Positions 1 to 7,647 are shown, counted from the stretch's first letter. The stretch: 16,563 nucleotides of DNA from JBNJDJ01 sp051744845 (GCA_051744845.1 JBNJDJ010000046.1:1-16563); one strand, 5' to 3'. Translations and numbers: made by a program. The notes: generated by a model from the letters alone, not told the origin.

Positions 1-159
1 GCTGAAACTGTTAAAAATAGAATTGATGTTTATAATAAGCAAACAGCACCATTAATTGATTATTATTCAAAAGTGAACTTAATCGAAACTATTGATGGAG
101 AAAATCCAATTGATAAAGTAACTGAAGAGATTATTGCGAGTATAAATGATAGAAATTAA
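1..159 (+). CDS. adk: Adenylate kinase, C-terminal part (5' end outside window)
   Basis: The frame is open from base 1 to a TAA stop at 157-159 and gives the last 52 residues of a protein. The sequence begins AETVKNRIDVYNKQTAPLID and continues to a YYSKVNLIETIDG segment. This is the usual end of bacterial adenylate kinase: the NRIxVYxxQTxPLIxYY helix after the LID domain, then the final strand and helix. The enzyme interconverts ATP + AMP and 2 ADP in the cytosol. Its place just before map matches the standard Gram-positive secY-adk-map order. The map start codon lies 14 bases inside this gene, so the two are probably translationally coupled. Catalytic regions (P-loop, LID) lie outside the window and cannot be checked. 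Confidence 0.93.
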   Translation, partial: AETVKNRIDVYNKQTAPLIDYYSKVNLIETIDGENPIDKVTEEIIASINDRN

Positions 160-889
160 AAATCAGATTGAAATAGAAAAGATGAGAAAAGCTGGAAAGA
201 TTGTTCATGAAGCGCATAAAGCAATAAAAAAAGCAATTAAGCCAGGTATGAGTACTTATGATATCGATCAAATTGGTAAAAAGGAAGTGCAAAAACACGG
301 CGCTAAGTTAGCTTTTAAAGGTTATGGAGGTTTCCCAGGAAACATTTGTGTTTCTGTTAATGAGGAAGTTGTTCATGGAATACCTTCAAAAGAAAAAATC
401 ATCAGATCTGGAGATATAGTTAGTGTTGATATAGGTTCATATATTGGTGGATACTATGGGGATGCTGCTAGAACTCATGCTGTTGGTGAAGTTTCAAAAA
501 AAGCTAAAGATTTGATTGAAGTAACAAAACAAAGCTTTTTTGAAGGTATTAAGTTTGCTAAAGTAGGCAATAGACTTTCAGATATATCTCATGCTATACA
601 AAAATATTGTGAAAAACATGGGTTTTCTATAGTAAGAAATTATGTTGGACATGGTATTGGAAGAAAGCTTCATGAGCCGCCTCAAATTCCAAATTTTGGT
701 AAACCTGGAAGAGGACCTAGATTGCAAAAAGGCATGGTACTAGCAATTGAACCAATGGTAAATATAGGAGATTATAAAGTTAAGACTCTTAAAGACAATT
801 GGACAGTTGTAACTATAGATAATAGTTTATCATCGCATTATGAAAATACAATTGTGATAACTGATGCGGAGCCTGAGATTATTACATGA
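146..889 (+). CDS. map: Type I methionine aminopeptidase
   Basis: This 247-residue cytosolic metalloenzyme removes the initiator methionine from nascent proteins. The five metal ligands of the pita-bread fold are visible: D95 and D106 (in SVDIGSYIGGYYGDAART), H169 (in VGHGIGRKLHE), E202 (in AIEPMV) and E233 (in HYENT). The conserved substrate-pocket H77 (VVHGIP) is also present. Length is normal for the short type Ia form without an N-terminal extension. The start at 146 lies inside the end of adk (14-base overlap). No strong Shine-Dalgarno is obvious because the upstream sequence is coding, so reinitiation or coupling to adk is likely. It is followed after 12 bases by the KOW-protein gene. 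Confidence 0.96.
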   Translation: MIEIKNQIEIEKMRKAGKIVHEAHKAIKKAIKPGMSTYDIDQIGKKEVQKHGAKLAFKGYGGFPGNICVSVNEEVVHGIPSKEKIIRSGDIVSVDIGSYIGGYYGDAARTHAVGEVSKKAKDLIEVTKQSFFEGIKFAKVGNRLSDISHAIQKYCEKHGFSIVRNYVGHGIGRKLHEPPQIPNFGKPGRGPRLQKGMVLAIEPMVNIGDYKVKTLKDNWTVVTIDNSLSSHYENTIVITDAEPEIIT

Positions 890-901
890 TAAGGTGATTT
901 G

Positions 902-1201
902 ATGGAAGATACTTCTAAAATTGTTATTGGTCAATATGTAAAGTCAACACAAGGTAGAGATAAAAATTATCTTTTTGTTGTAATTGATATTATTGATGAT
1001 AAAATGGTAAAAGTAGTTGATGGTGACTTGAGAAAAGTTGATAATCCTAAAACTAAAAATATTAAGCATATTAAAAAAATCAATAAAGTTAGTGAAAATA
1101 TTCAAAATCAGGTTATTAATAAAAAGAAATTAACAAATCTAATGGTTAAACAGGAAATTATGAAAATTGGAATGAGTAATACTCAAAAAGGAGGCGAATA
1201 A
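902..1201 (+). CDS. KOW-domain RNA-binding protein, L14e/L27e-like
   Basis: A 99-residue basic protein. The N-terminal half (about residues 5-55, IVIGQYVKSTQGRDKNY then LFVVIDIIDDKMVKVVDGD) has the KOW/SH3-barrel pattern of the ribosomal L14e/L6e/L27e group, with the Gly-rich turn and a hydrophobic second strand. The C-terminal half is Lys/Asn-rich and probably helical or disordered. A TTG at 899 is also in frame, but AAGGTG at 891-896 lies 5 bases before the ATG at 902, so I take 902. The stop codon shares its last A with the infA ATG. Known: short KOW proteins of this type sit before infA in many Clostridia and are annotated as RNA-binding. A ribosome-associated role is inferred from the domain and position only. 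Confidence 0.8.
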   Translation: MEDTSKIVIGQYVKSTQGRDKNYLFVVIDIIDDKMVKVVDGDLRKVDNPKTKNIKHIKKINKVSENIQNQVINKKKLTNLMVKQEIMKIGMSNTQKGGE

Positions 1202-1425
1202 TGGCGAAACAAGAAGCAATTGAAGCAACTGGTGAAGTAATTGAAGCTTTACCAAATACAAGATTTAAAGTTAAGTTAGAAAATGGGCATATTGTAACTG
1301 CTCATATTTCAGGAAAATTAAGAATGCATTATATAAAGATTTTACCTGGTGATAAAGTAACATTAGAAATGTCACCTTATGATCTTGATAAAGGTAGAAT
1401 CATTTGGAGAGGTAAAAAGAAATAA
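1201..1425 (+). CDS. infA: Translation initiation factor IF-1
   Basis: This 74-residue protein is a single OB-fold (S1-like) domain that binds the ribosomal A site on the 30S subunit during initiation. Diagnostic segments are GEVIEALPNTRFKVKLENGH, AHISGKLRMHYIKILPGDKV and LSPYDL-like MSPYDLDKGRIIWR. Length is close to the usual 71-73. The Shine-Dalgarno AAAGGAGGCG lies at the end of the KOW gene, and the start ATG overlaps that gene's TAA by one base, which indicates tight coupling. The final residues are lysine-rich (RGKKK). The rpmJ ribosome-binding site overlaps its stop codon. Confidence 0.97.
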   Translation: MAKQEAIEATGEVIEALPNTRFKVKLENGHIVTAHISGKLRMHYIKILPGDKVTLEMSPYDLDKGRIIWRGKKK

Positions 1426-1437
1426 GGAGGGATAACC

Positions 1438-1551
1438 GTGAAAGTTAGACCATCTGTTAAACCTATTTGCGATAAATGCAAAGTTATTAGACGTAAAGGT
1501 AAAGTAATGGTAATTTGTGAGAATCCTAAGCATAAACAAAGACAAGGTTAA
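1438..1551 (+). CDS. rpmJ: Ribosomal protein L36 (bL36), zinc-binding form
   Basis: A 37-residue gene starting with GTG. The protein is very basic and begins MKVRPSVKPICDKCKVIRRK. It holds the zinc-ribbon ligands C11, C14, C27 and H32, so this is the C+ (zinc-containing) form of the large-subunit protein L36. The GTG start is fixed by AAGGAGGG at 1424-1431, which overlaps the infA stop codon. Length matches the family (37-38). It lies between infA and rpsM, its usual Gram-positive position. The 47 bases to rpsM contain only a Shine-Dalgarno (AGGAGGTG) and no terminator. Confidence 0.97.
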   Translation: MKVRPSVKPICDKCKVIRRKGKVMVICENPKHKQRQG

Positions 1552-1598
1552 TTAAACGCGGCTGTTTTAAATAGATACTAAACTGTAGGAGGTGCAAA

Positions 1599-1955
1599 AT
1601 GGCTAGAATTTCAGGTGTTGATTTACCTAGAAAAAAGAGAGTAGTAATTGGACTTACTTATATTTATGGAATTGGAAAATCAACAGCACAAGATATTTTA
1701 GAAGAAATAAATATTGATCCTAATACAAGAGTAAATGATTTAACAGAAAATGAAGTTAGTTCATTAAGAAAAGTTATTGAAAATGATTACTTAGTTGAAG
1801 GAGATCTTAAAAGAGAAATTGATCAAAATATTAAGAGACTTAAAGATATTAACTGTTATAGAGGAATCCGTCATAGAAATGGATTACCTGTAAGAGGACA
1901 AAGAACTAGAACAAACGCTAGAACTAGAAAAGGCCCTAACAAGGGCATTCAGTAA
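1599..1955 (+). CDS. rpsM: Ribosomal protein S13 (uS13)
   Basis: A 118-residue small-subunit head protein that contacts 16S rRNA and the subunit bridge. The N-terminus MARISGVDLPRKKRVVIGLT, the helix-two-turn-helix region (YIYGIGKSTAQDIL) and the basic tail GIRHRNGLPVRGQRTRTNAR are characteristic. The tail ends KGPNKGIQ, slightly shorter than the common lysine-rich end. The start is supported by AGGAGGTG about 6 bases upstream. It is 11 bases from rpsK and clearly in the same transcript. Confidence 0.97.
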   Translation: MARISGVDLPRKKRVVIGLTYIYGIGKSTAQDILEEINIDPNTRVNDLTENEVSSLRKVIENDYLVEGDLKREIDQNIKRLKDINCYRGIRHRNGLPVRGQRTRTNARTRKGPNKGIQ

Positions 1956-1966
1956 GGAGGTTATGA

Positions 1967-2362
1967 ATGGCTAAAAGAAAGCGTAAAGTACGTAGAAAAA
2001 AACGCGTAAAGAAGAATATTGAGCGTGGACAAGCTCATATTCATTCAACGTTTAATAATACAATTGTTACATTAACAGATATGCAAGGAAATACTATTGC
2101 ATGGGGTTCTGCTGGAACTTGTGGTTTTAAAGGATCTCGTATGTCAACTGCATTTGCTGGACAAGCTGCAGCAAAGCAAGCTGTTGAGAAAGCACAGTAT
2201 CACGGACTTAAAACTGTTGATGTTTATGTTAAAGGACCAGGTGCTGGTAGAGAAGCTGCACTTAGATCTTTAAAATCAGCTGGGTTAAATGTTAAAAAAA
2301 TTGAAGATGTAACACCAAAAGCACATAACGGGTGTAGACCACCTAAAAAGAGAAGACCATAA
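1967..2362 (+). CDS. rpsK: Ribosomal protein S11 (uS11)
   Basis: A 131-residue 30S platform protein with a highly basic N-terminal extension (MAKRKRKVRRKKRVKKNIER), the core HIHSTFNNTIVTLTDMQGN and the conserved C-terminal VTPKAHNGCRPPKKRRP. AAGGAGG at 1954-1960 precedes two overlapping ATGs (1963 and 1967). Only the one at 1967 opens the S11 frame; the other runs four codons to a stop. One local variation is GTCGFKGSRMSTAFAG, where many homologues have GFKGSRKSTPFAA. This is a mild substitution with no sign of inactivation. It lies between rpsM and rpsD as expected. Confidence 0.97.
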   Translation: MAKRKRKVRRKKRVKKNIERGQAHIHSTFNNTIVTLTDMQGNTIAWGSAGTCGFKGSRMSTAFAGQAAAKQAVEKAQYHGLKTVDVYVKGPGAGREAALRSLKSAGLNVKKIEDVTPKAHNGCRPPKKRRP

Positions 2363-2377
2363 TTTGGAGGTGTAAAA

Positions 2378-2998
2378 ATGGCAAGATATACAGGACCATC
2401 GTGTCGACAATGTCGAAAAGAAGGACAAAAATTATTTTTAAAAGGCGATAGATGTTATAGTGAAAAATGTGCATTAAATAGAAAAAGTAATGCTCCTGGA
2501 ATCCATGGTGGTGGCAGAACTAAGCTTTCAGACTATGGACTTCAGTTAAGAGAAAAACAAAAAGTAAAAAGATTTTATGGAATGTTAGAAAAACAGTTTA
2601 AACAAACTTTTAATAGAGCGGATAGATTATCTGGAGTAACAGGTGAAAATTTCTTGCGTCTTTTAGAATTGAGATTAGATAATGTCGTTTATAGATTAGG
2701 TTTTGCTGCTTCAAGAAAAGAAGCAAGACAGTTAGTAAATCATGGACATTTTTTATTAAATGGTAAAAAAGCTACGATTCCATCAATGGACGTAAAAGTT
2801 GGAGATGTTGTTTCTATTAGAGAAAAAAGTAGAAAATCATCAAAATTTAAAGAGTTATTAAAAGCTTCACCATCTTTACCTGAATGGGTAAGTGTTGATA
2901 AAGATCAATTTGAGGGTGAAATATTAGCTGAGCCAACTAAAAAAGATATTAAGTTACCTATAGAAGAGCATTTAATTGTTGAGCTTTATTCTAAATAA
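2378..2998 (+). CDS. rpsD: Ribosomal protein S4 (uS4), zinc-binding form
   Basis: A 206-residue primary 16S rRNA-binding protein. The N-terminal domain carries four cysteines in a C9-x2-C12-x13-C26-x4-C31 arrangement (CRQC ... CYSEKC), the zinc-containing form of S4. The S4 RNA-binding domain spans about residues 95-155 (LELRLDNVVYRLGFAASRKE then ARQLVNHGHFLLNGKK). The C-terminus LPIEEHLIVELYSK is typical. In many bacteria S4 represses its own operon; I see no confirmed S4 target structure here. The downstream 47 bases to rpoA hold a small AGGG/CCCT hairpin without a U-run. Confidence 0.97.
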   Translation: MARYTGPSCRQCRKEGQKLFLKGDRCYSEKCALNRKSNAPGIHGGGRTKLSDYGLQLREKQKVKRFYGMLEKQFKQTFNRADRLSGVTGENFLRLLELRLDNVVYRLGFAASRKEARQLVNHGHFLLNGKKATIPSMDVKVGDVVSIREKSRKSSKFKELLKASPSLPEWVSVDKDQFEGEILAEPTKKDIKLPIEEHLIVELYSK

Positions 2999-3045
2999 AA
3001 ATAGTCTAGGGTTTGTCCCTCAAAAAATATAAGGAGGGTGTATAA

Positions 3046-3996
3046 GTGATAGAATTTGAAAAACCGACATTTGAGTGTCTAGAAGAAGATGAAAATAATA
3101 AGTATGCAAAATTTAGTGTTAAGCCTTTAGAAAGAGGATATGGTACTACTATTGGTAACAGTTTAAGAAGAATTATGTTATCATCTCTTCCTGGTGCAGC
3201 TGTAAAGTGGATAAAAGTTGATGATGTTTTACATGAATATTCATCAATACCAGGTGTTAAAGAGGATGTAGTAGATATTATTCTTAATTTAAAGAACTTA
3301 GCTGCTAAGATTGTATCAGATGAAGATGAAAAGATTTTACGTATAGAAATGTCTGAACCAGGAGAAATCACTGCAGGAGATATTATTACTGATATTGATG
3401 TTGAAATTCTAAATACAGATTTGCATGTTGCTACTTTAGAGGAAAATGCGAGTTTAAATATGGAAATTGGTTTAACAAAAGGAAGAGGATATGTATCTGC
3501 TGAAGATAATAAAGATCCTAATTTCCCAATAGGAGTTATTCCTGTTGATTCATTATATACTCCTGTAAGTAAAGTTAATTATAAAGTTAATAATACTAGA
3601 GTTGGACAAAAAGATGATTATGATGAATTGGTTTTAGAAGTATGGACAGATGGTTCATTAAACCCTCAAGAAGCTATTTCTTTATCAGCAGAAGTTTTAA
3701 CTAGTCATTTAGATATGTTTGTTAATTTAAATGATCAAATTAATAATGTTGAAATTGTTGAAGAAGAAGAAGAGGAAGAAGAAGATGAAGTATTTGATAT
3801 GACAATTGAAGAACTTGACTTATCAGTTAGATCTTATAATTGTTTAAAAAGAGCAGGATTAAATACTGTATCTGATTTAATCAGTAAGACTGAGGAAGAG
3901 TTAATGAGCATTAGAAATCTTGGAAAAAAATCTCTTAAAGAAATCAAACAGAAGTTAATCAAATACGAATTAAGTTTAAAGATTAAAAGAGATTAG
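3046..3996 (+). CDS. rpoA: RNA polymerase alpha subunit with an acidic linker
   Basis: A 316-residue protein starting with GTG, set by AAGGAGGGTG at 3031-3040. The N-terminal assembly domain spans about residues 1-230, with the dimerization motif ERGYGTTIGNSLRRIMLSSL. The C-terminal domain spans about residues 250-312 and carries the promoter/activator-binding helices (LDLSVRSYNCLKRAGLNTVS and RNLGKKSLKEIKQKL). Between them lies an uninterrupted run of eight glutamates (239-246) followed by D-E, encoded by a purine-only GAA/GAG tract at 3760-3783. The linker is normally flexible and often acidic, but a pure Glu run this long stands out. It is followed after 14 bases by rplQ. Confidence 0.97.
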   Translation: MIEFEKPTFECLEEDENNKYAKFSVKPLERGYGTTIGNSLRRIMLSSLPGAAVKWIKVDDVLHEYSSIPGVKEDVVDIILNLKNLAAKIVSDEDEKILRIEMSEPGEITAGDIITDIDVEILNTDLHVATLEENASLNMEIGLTKGRGYVSAEDNKDPNFPIGVIPVDSLYTPVSKVNYKVNNTRVGQKDDYDELVLEVWTDGSLNPQEAISLSAEVLTSHLDMFVNLNDQINNVEIVEEEEEEEEDEVFDMTIEELDLSVRSYNCLKRAGLNTVSDLISKTEEELMSIRNLGKKSLKEIKQKLIKYELSLKIKRD

Positions 3997-4010
3997 CAAA
4001 GGAGGTTGAA

Positions 4011-4352
4011 ATGGCTAAGTATGGTAGAATTGGTCGTACATCGTCTCATAGAAAAGCAACGCTTAGAAATTTAGCAGTTGCTCTATTTAGAGAAGGTAGA
4101 ATTACTACGACTAAAGCAAAAGCAAAAGAGACAAGACGATTTGCTGAAAAGCTTATTACAGTTGCTAAAGAAGATAATTTTAATACAAGAAGAAAAATTG
4201 CAAAAGATATAAATGATAAAAAGATTTTAAATAAATTATTTACAGAAATTGCTGTTGAGTATTCAGATAGAAATGGTGGTTATACTAGGACTTTAAAGCT
4301 TGAACCGCGTCGAGGAGACAATACGGATATGGCTATTTTAGAGCTAGTTTAA
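4011..4352 (+). CDS. rplQ: Ribosomal protein L17 (bL17)
   Basis: A 113-residue large-subunit protein near the peptide exit tunnel. It contains the family's N-terminal block (GRIGRTSSHRKATLRNLAVA), the RITTTKAKAKETRRFAEKLI helix and the end of the domain (GGYTRTLKLEPRRGDNTDMA). Length is typical of the short Gram-positive form. AAAGGAGG about 6 bases upstream supports the start. It is the last gene of the operon, since a strong intrinsic terminator begins 11 bases after the stop codon. Confidence 0.97.
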   Translation: MAKYGRIGRTSSHRKATLRNLAVALFREGRITTTKAKAKETRRFAEKLITVAKEDNFNTRRKIAKDINDKKILNKLFTEIAVEYSDRNGGYTRTLKLEPRRGDNTDMAILELV

Positions 4353-4362
4353 CAACAAGCTA

Positions 4363-4387
4363 GGGCTAAGGTTTCTTAGCTCTTTTT
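4363..4387 (+). terminator. Intrinsic terminator after rplQ
   Basis: GGGCTAAG (4363-4370), loop GTTT, CTTAGCTC (4375-4382), then five T residues. The stem is 8 bp with one G-U pair. It closes the ribosomal/rpoA operon. Only 28 bases separate it from the ecfA1 start, with no convincing promoter in between, so the ECF genes may depend partly on read-through. Confidence 0.88.
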
Positions 4388-4415
4388 ACATAGAATACAT
4401 TTATGTGGTGATAAA

Positions 4416-5234
4416 ATGATTAAAACCCAAAATTTAAATTTTAAATATGATAAAGGGCAGTTTTCACTAAAAAATATTAATTTAGAGATAGAAAATGGGG
4501 AATTTGTTGTTATTGTAGGACATAATGGTTCAGGAAAATCTACTTTAGCAAAGTTGTTTAATGGAATATTACTTCCTACTAAAGGGAATATATTAGTAGA
4601 TAATTTTAATACTAAAGATGATGATTTGATTTGGGAAATTAGAAAATCAGCTGGTATGATTTTCCAAAATCCAGATAACCAAATTGTAGCAACAATTGTA
4701 GAAGATGATGTTGCTTTTGGTCCTGAGAATTTAGCAATTCCTTCTAAGAAAATAAGAAAAAAAGTAGATAAAGCCTTAAAAACTGTAGGTATGTATGATT
4801 ATAAAGATAAAAAAACAACTTCTTTATCAGGTGGGCAAAAACAAAGGGTAGCTATTGCAGGTATTTTAGCAATGGAACCTAAATGTATTATTTTAGATGA
4901 ACCTACAGCTATGTTAGATCCTGTAGGTAGACAAGAAGTTATGGAGACTATTCATAAATTAAACAAAGAAAAAAATATTACTATGGTTCATATTACACAT
5001 TTTATGGATGAAGCTATTTATGCTGATAGAATTATTGTTATGGACCATGGTGAAATTTTAATGGAAGGAAAACCTCGAGAAATTTTTTCAAAAGTTTGGG
5101 ATTTAAGGAAATTAGGTTTAGATGTCCCCCAAGTTACTTTATTAGCTCATTTATTAAAAGAAGAAGGTATAGATATACCAATAGATATTATTGAAATAGA
5201 TGAAATGGTGGAAAAATTATGTCAATTAAAGTAA
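4416..5234 (+). CDS. ecfA1: ECF transporter ATPase A1
   Basis: A 272-residue ABC ATPase of the shared energy-coupling (ECF) module, which powers uptake of vitamins and trace metals through interchangeable substrate-binding S proteins. Visible motifs are Walker A GHNGSGKST (35-43), Q-loop Q84 (MIFQNPDNQ), signature LSGGQKQR (137-144), and Walker B ILDE (159-162) with catalytic E162 and a D-loop (MLDP). A switch histidine follows in HITHFMDEA. The C-terminal extension (VPQVTLLAHLLKEEGIDIP) is typical of EcfA. The ATG at 4416 follows GTGGTG by about 5 bases. Its end overlaps the ecfA2 start by 16 bases. Confidence 0.94.
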   Translation: MIKTQNLNFKYDKGQFSLKNINLEIENGEFVVIVGHNGSGKSTLAKLFNGILLPTKGNILVDNFNTKDDDLIWEIRKSAGMIFQNPDNQIVATIVEDDVAFGPENLAIPSKKIRKKVDKALKTVGMYDYKDKKTTSLSGGQKQRVAIAGILAMEPKCIILDEPTAMLDPVGRQEVMETIHKLNKEKNITMVHITHFMDEAIYADRIIVMDHGEILMEGKPREIFSKVWDLRKLGLDVPQVTLLAHLLKEEGIDIPIDIIEIDEMVEKLCQLK

Positions 5235-6079
5235 ATAATTTAAGTTATATATATGATGAAGGAATGCCTTTTGAAACAATAGCTTTAAATAATATCAATT
5301 TTGAGATAAATGATGGGGAATTCATAGGATTAATTGGACATACAGGCTCAGGTAAATCTACATTAATACAAATTTTAGATGGGTTATTAAAACCATCTAA
5401 AGGTAGTGTGTTGATAAATAACAAAAATATTTTTAAAAAAAATAAAAATTCAAAAAACTTTAGAAAAAGAATTGGATTAGTTTTTCAATATCCTGAACAT
5501 CAATTATTTGAAGAAACAATTTATAAAGATGTTTCTTTTGGTCCTAAAAATTTAGGATTAGATAAAGATGAAATTGATAAAAGAGTTAAAGAATCAATGG
5601 CATTAGTAGGTCTTGACTTTGAAAAATATAAAGATGTTTCTCCTTTTGAATTAAGTGGAGGACAAAAAAGACGAGTAGCTATTGCAGGAGTATTGGCCAT
5701 GGATCCGGAGGTTTTAATTTTAGATGAACCTACAGCAGGTCTTGATCCTAAGGGAAGAGATGAAATTTTAAATCAAATAAAACAGATGAATGAAAAAAAG
5801 AATAAAACAGTTATTTTAGTATCTCACTCAATGGAAGAAATTGCTAATTTAGTCAATAGATTAATAGTACTTTCAAAAGGAAAAAAAGTTTTAGATGGTA
5901 GTGTAAGAGATGTTTTTAAGAAAGCGGATTTACTTGAAGAAATTGGACTTGGAGTACCTCAGATAACTAAGCTAATTAATAAATTAAATAAAAAAGGATT
6001 TGGATTTAATGATACTATATTAACAGTTAAAGAAGCAAAGAAAATGATCCTTTCTAAGATAGGAGGAAGTTATGATTAG
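5219..6079 (+). CDS. ecfA2: ECF transporter ATPase A2
   Basis: A 286-residue partner ATPase that pairs with EcfA1 to form the heterodimeric motor. Motifs are Walker A GHTGSGKST (40-48), Q-loop FQYPEHQLFEE, signature LSGGQKRR (145-152), Walker B LILDE (166-170) and an H-loop in VSHSMEEIA. YPEHQLFEETIYKDVSFGP is characteristic of EcfA2 rather than of generic ABC proteins. The start lies within the last codons of ecfA1 and the end overlaps ecfT by 8 bases, so the three subunits are translationally coupled and probably made in fixed ratio. Confidence 0.94.
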   Translation: MSIKVNNLSYIYDEGMPFETIALNNINFEINDGEFIGLIGHTGSGKSTLIQILDGLLKPSKGSVLINNKNIFKKNKNSKNFRKRIGLVFQYPEHQLFEETIYKDVSFGPKNLGLDKDEIDKRVKESMALVGLDFEKYKDVSPFELSGGQKRRVAIAGVLAMDPEVLILDEPTAGLDPKGRDEILNQIKQMNEKKNKTVILVSHSMEEIANLVNRLIVLSKGKKVLDGSVRDVFKKADLLEEIGLGVPQITKLINKLNKKGFGFNDTILTVKEAKKMILSKIGGSYD

Positions 6080-6866
6080 AGATATTACAGTTGGACAATT
6101 TTATGCTGCTAATTCTTTTATTCATGATTTAGATCCTAGATTTAAGATAGTAGTTTCCTTTTTATATATGATATCTTTATTTTTTATAAAAAACTTTTTA
6201 GGTTTTGGTGTAGTACTTGCTTTTATGTCAATAACAATTGTAGTATCTAAAATTCCATTAAAATATTTTCTAAAAGGTTTAAAACCTATTATGATGATAA
6301 TTATATTTGCATTTTTAATAAATGTATTTTTTACTAGTGGTGAGAAAGTATTACTTAGTTATAAATTTATTACAGTTTATGAAAATGGATTGTATAGAGC
6401 TTTTTTTATGGCAGTTAGATTAATATTTTTAATTAGTGGAACTTCACTTTTAACTTTGACAACTTCACCTATAAAATTAACTGATGGGATTGAAAGACTA
6501 TTAGACCCTTTAAAAGTAATTGGTGTTCCAGCTCATGAATTAGCTATGATGATGACAATTTCTTTAAGATTTATACCTACATTGTTAGATGAAACAGATA
6601 AAATAATGAAAGCTCAAAAATCAAGAGGTGCTGATTTTGAAAGTGGAAATATTTTTAATAGAGCTAAATCGCTTATTCCTTTATTAGTACCTTTATTTAT
6701 ATCAGCTTTTAAAAGAGCTGATGAACTAGCTATGGCAATGGAAGCTAGAGGTTATAGAGGTGGAGAAAATAGAACAAGGATGAAAGTTTTAAGTTATTCT
6801 AAAAAAGATGCAATTGCATCTATTTTTGTAGGGATATATTTTATTAGCTTAATCTTTATTAATTGA
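6072..6866 (+). CDS. ecfT: ECF transporter membrane-coupling protein EcfT
   Basis: A 264-residue integral membrane scaffold linking the two ATPases to S components. Hydrophobic stretches include FKIVVSFLYMISLFF, FLGFGVVLAFMSITIVV, IMMIIIFAFLINVFF, a stretch near residues 112-128 and a C-terminal AIASIFVGIYFISLIFI. Two short coupling motifs that dock into the ATPase grooves are present: SRG at 184-186 (AQKSRGADF) and ARG at 225-227 (AMEARGYRG). AGGAGG (6061-6066), inside ecfA2, precedes the ATG by 5 bases. No S-component gene is nearby, which fits a shared (group II) ECF module. Confidence 0.94.
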   Translation: MIRDITVGQFYAANSFIHDLDPRFKIVVSFLYMISLFFIKNFLGFGVVLAFMSITIVVSKIPLKYFLKGLKPIMMIIIFAFLINVFFTSGEKVLLSYKFITVYENGLYRAFFMAVRLIFLISGTSLLTLTTSPIKLTDGIERLLDPLKVIGVPAHELAMMMTISLRFIPTLLDETDKIMKAQKSRGADFESGNIFNRAKSLIPLLVPLFISAFKRADELAMAMEARGYRGGENRTRMKVLSYSKKDAIASIFVGIYFISLIFIN

Positions 6867-6873
6867 GGTATTT

Positions 6874-7617
6874 ATGGATAATTTAAAAGCGATTGTTGAG
6901 TACGATGGTTCAAATTATTATGGTTGGCAAAGATTAAATAATAAAAAAAGTATACAAGGAACTATTGAAAAAGCGTTAAAAAAAGTTTATAATAAAAAAA
7001 TTAGAATTCATGGTTCTGGAAGAACTGATGCAAAAGCTCATGCAACTAATCAAGTATTCAACTTTTTAGTTTCAAACTCTATACCTATAAAGAAATTGAA
7101 AAATATACTTAATGATTATTTGCCAAAAGATATTTTTATCAAATCTTTAGATGTAGTAGATAAGGAATTTCATTCTAGGTATAGTGCTAAATCTAAAATT
7201 TATAGTTATAAAGTTTATAATAATAAAAATAAAGATGTTTTTAGAAGTAAGTATTCATATCATGTTAGTAATAAATTGAATATAGAAAAAATAAAAAAAG
7301 CAAGTGAAATTTTAATAGGAAGACATGATTTTAGTTCTTTTAGTGCATCGATGAAAAAGTCTAGAACTAAAATTAGAGAAATTTATTCAATTGATATATT
7401 TAAAAAAGATAAAGAGATAATATTTAAAATTCATGGAAATGGTTTTTTATATAAAATGGTAAGAACAATGGTGGGAAATTTAATTTATATTGGTTTAGAA
7501 AAAATATCTAAAAGTGATTTAAAAGAAATATTGTTAAAAAGAGATATTAAGTATTCTAAATTTACATCACCTGCTCAAGGCCTTTATTTAACTGAAGTTT
7601 TTTATTTAAAGCCTTGA
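6874..7617 (+). CDS. truA: tRNA pseudouridine(38-40) synthase
   Basis: A 247-residue cytosolic enzyme that isomerizes uridines 38-40 in the anticodon stem-loop of many tRNAs. The catalytic aspartate is D52 in GSGRTDAKAHATNQVF. Further family blocks are YDGSNYYGWQ near the N-terminus, FHSRYSAKSKIYSY, GRHDFSSFSAS and the C-terminal FLYKMVRTMVGNLI. The residue two after the catalytic Asp is K54, where the family usually has Gly (RTDAGVH); the rest of the active-site region looks intact. GAGG sits about 6 bases before the ATG, and the gap from ecfT is 7 bases. The stop codon lies within the -35 element of the next promoter. Confidence 0.94.
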   Translation: MDNLKAIVEYDGSNYYGWQRLNNKKSIQGTIEKALKKVYNKKIRIHGSGRTDAKAHATNQVFNFLVSNSIPIKKLKNILNDYLPKDIFIKSLDVVDKEFHSRYSAKSKIYSYKVYNNKNKDVFRSKYSYHVSNKLNIEKIKKASEILIGRHDFSSFSASMKKSRTKIREIYSIDIFKKDKEIIFKIHGNGFLYKMVRTMVGNLIYIGLEKISKSDLKEILLKRDIKYSKFTSPAQGLYLTEVFYLKP

Positions 7618-7641
7618 CAAATAGTGTGCTTATGATAAGAT
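7614..7641 (+). promoter_or_regulatory. Sigma-A-type promoter for rplM-rpsI
   Basis: A perfect -35 TTGACA (7614-7619) is followed 16 bases later by TAAGAT (7636-7641); TATGAT overlaps just upstream. The TGA stop codon of truA (7615-7617) is embedded in the -35 box. Predicted initiation near 7648 leaves a 5' leader of about 65 bases. Confidence 0.75.
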
Positions 7642-7647
7642 ATTAAA

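Noticed and set aside
3008..3020. AGGG-TTTGT-CCCT hairpin between rpsD and rpoA as a terminator
   Set aside because: The stem is only 4 bp and is followed by C and A residues rather than T; the operon continues.
3006..3371. Long open frame on the minus strand
   Set aside because: It lies antisense inside rpoA, has a low-complexity Ser-rich translation, and lacks its own ribosome-binding site or family motif.
3760..3783. GAA tract as a tandem repeat or mobile-element footprint
   Set aside because: It is an in-frame Glu run within rpoA, with no flanking duplication.
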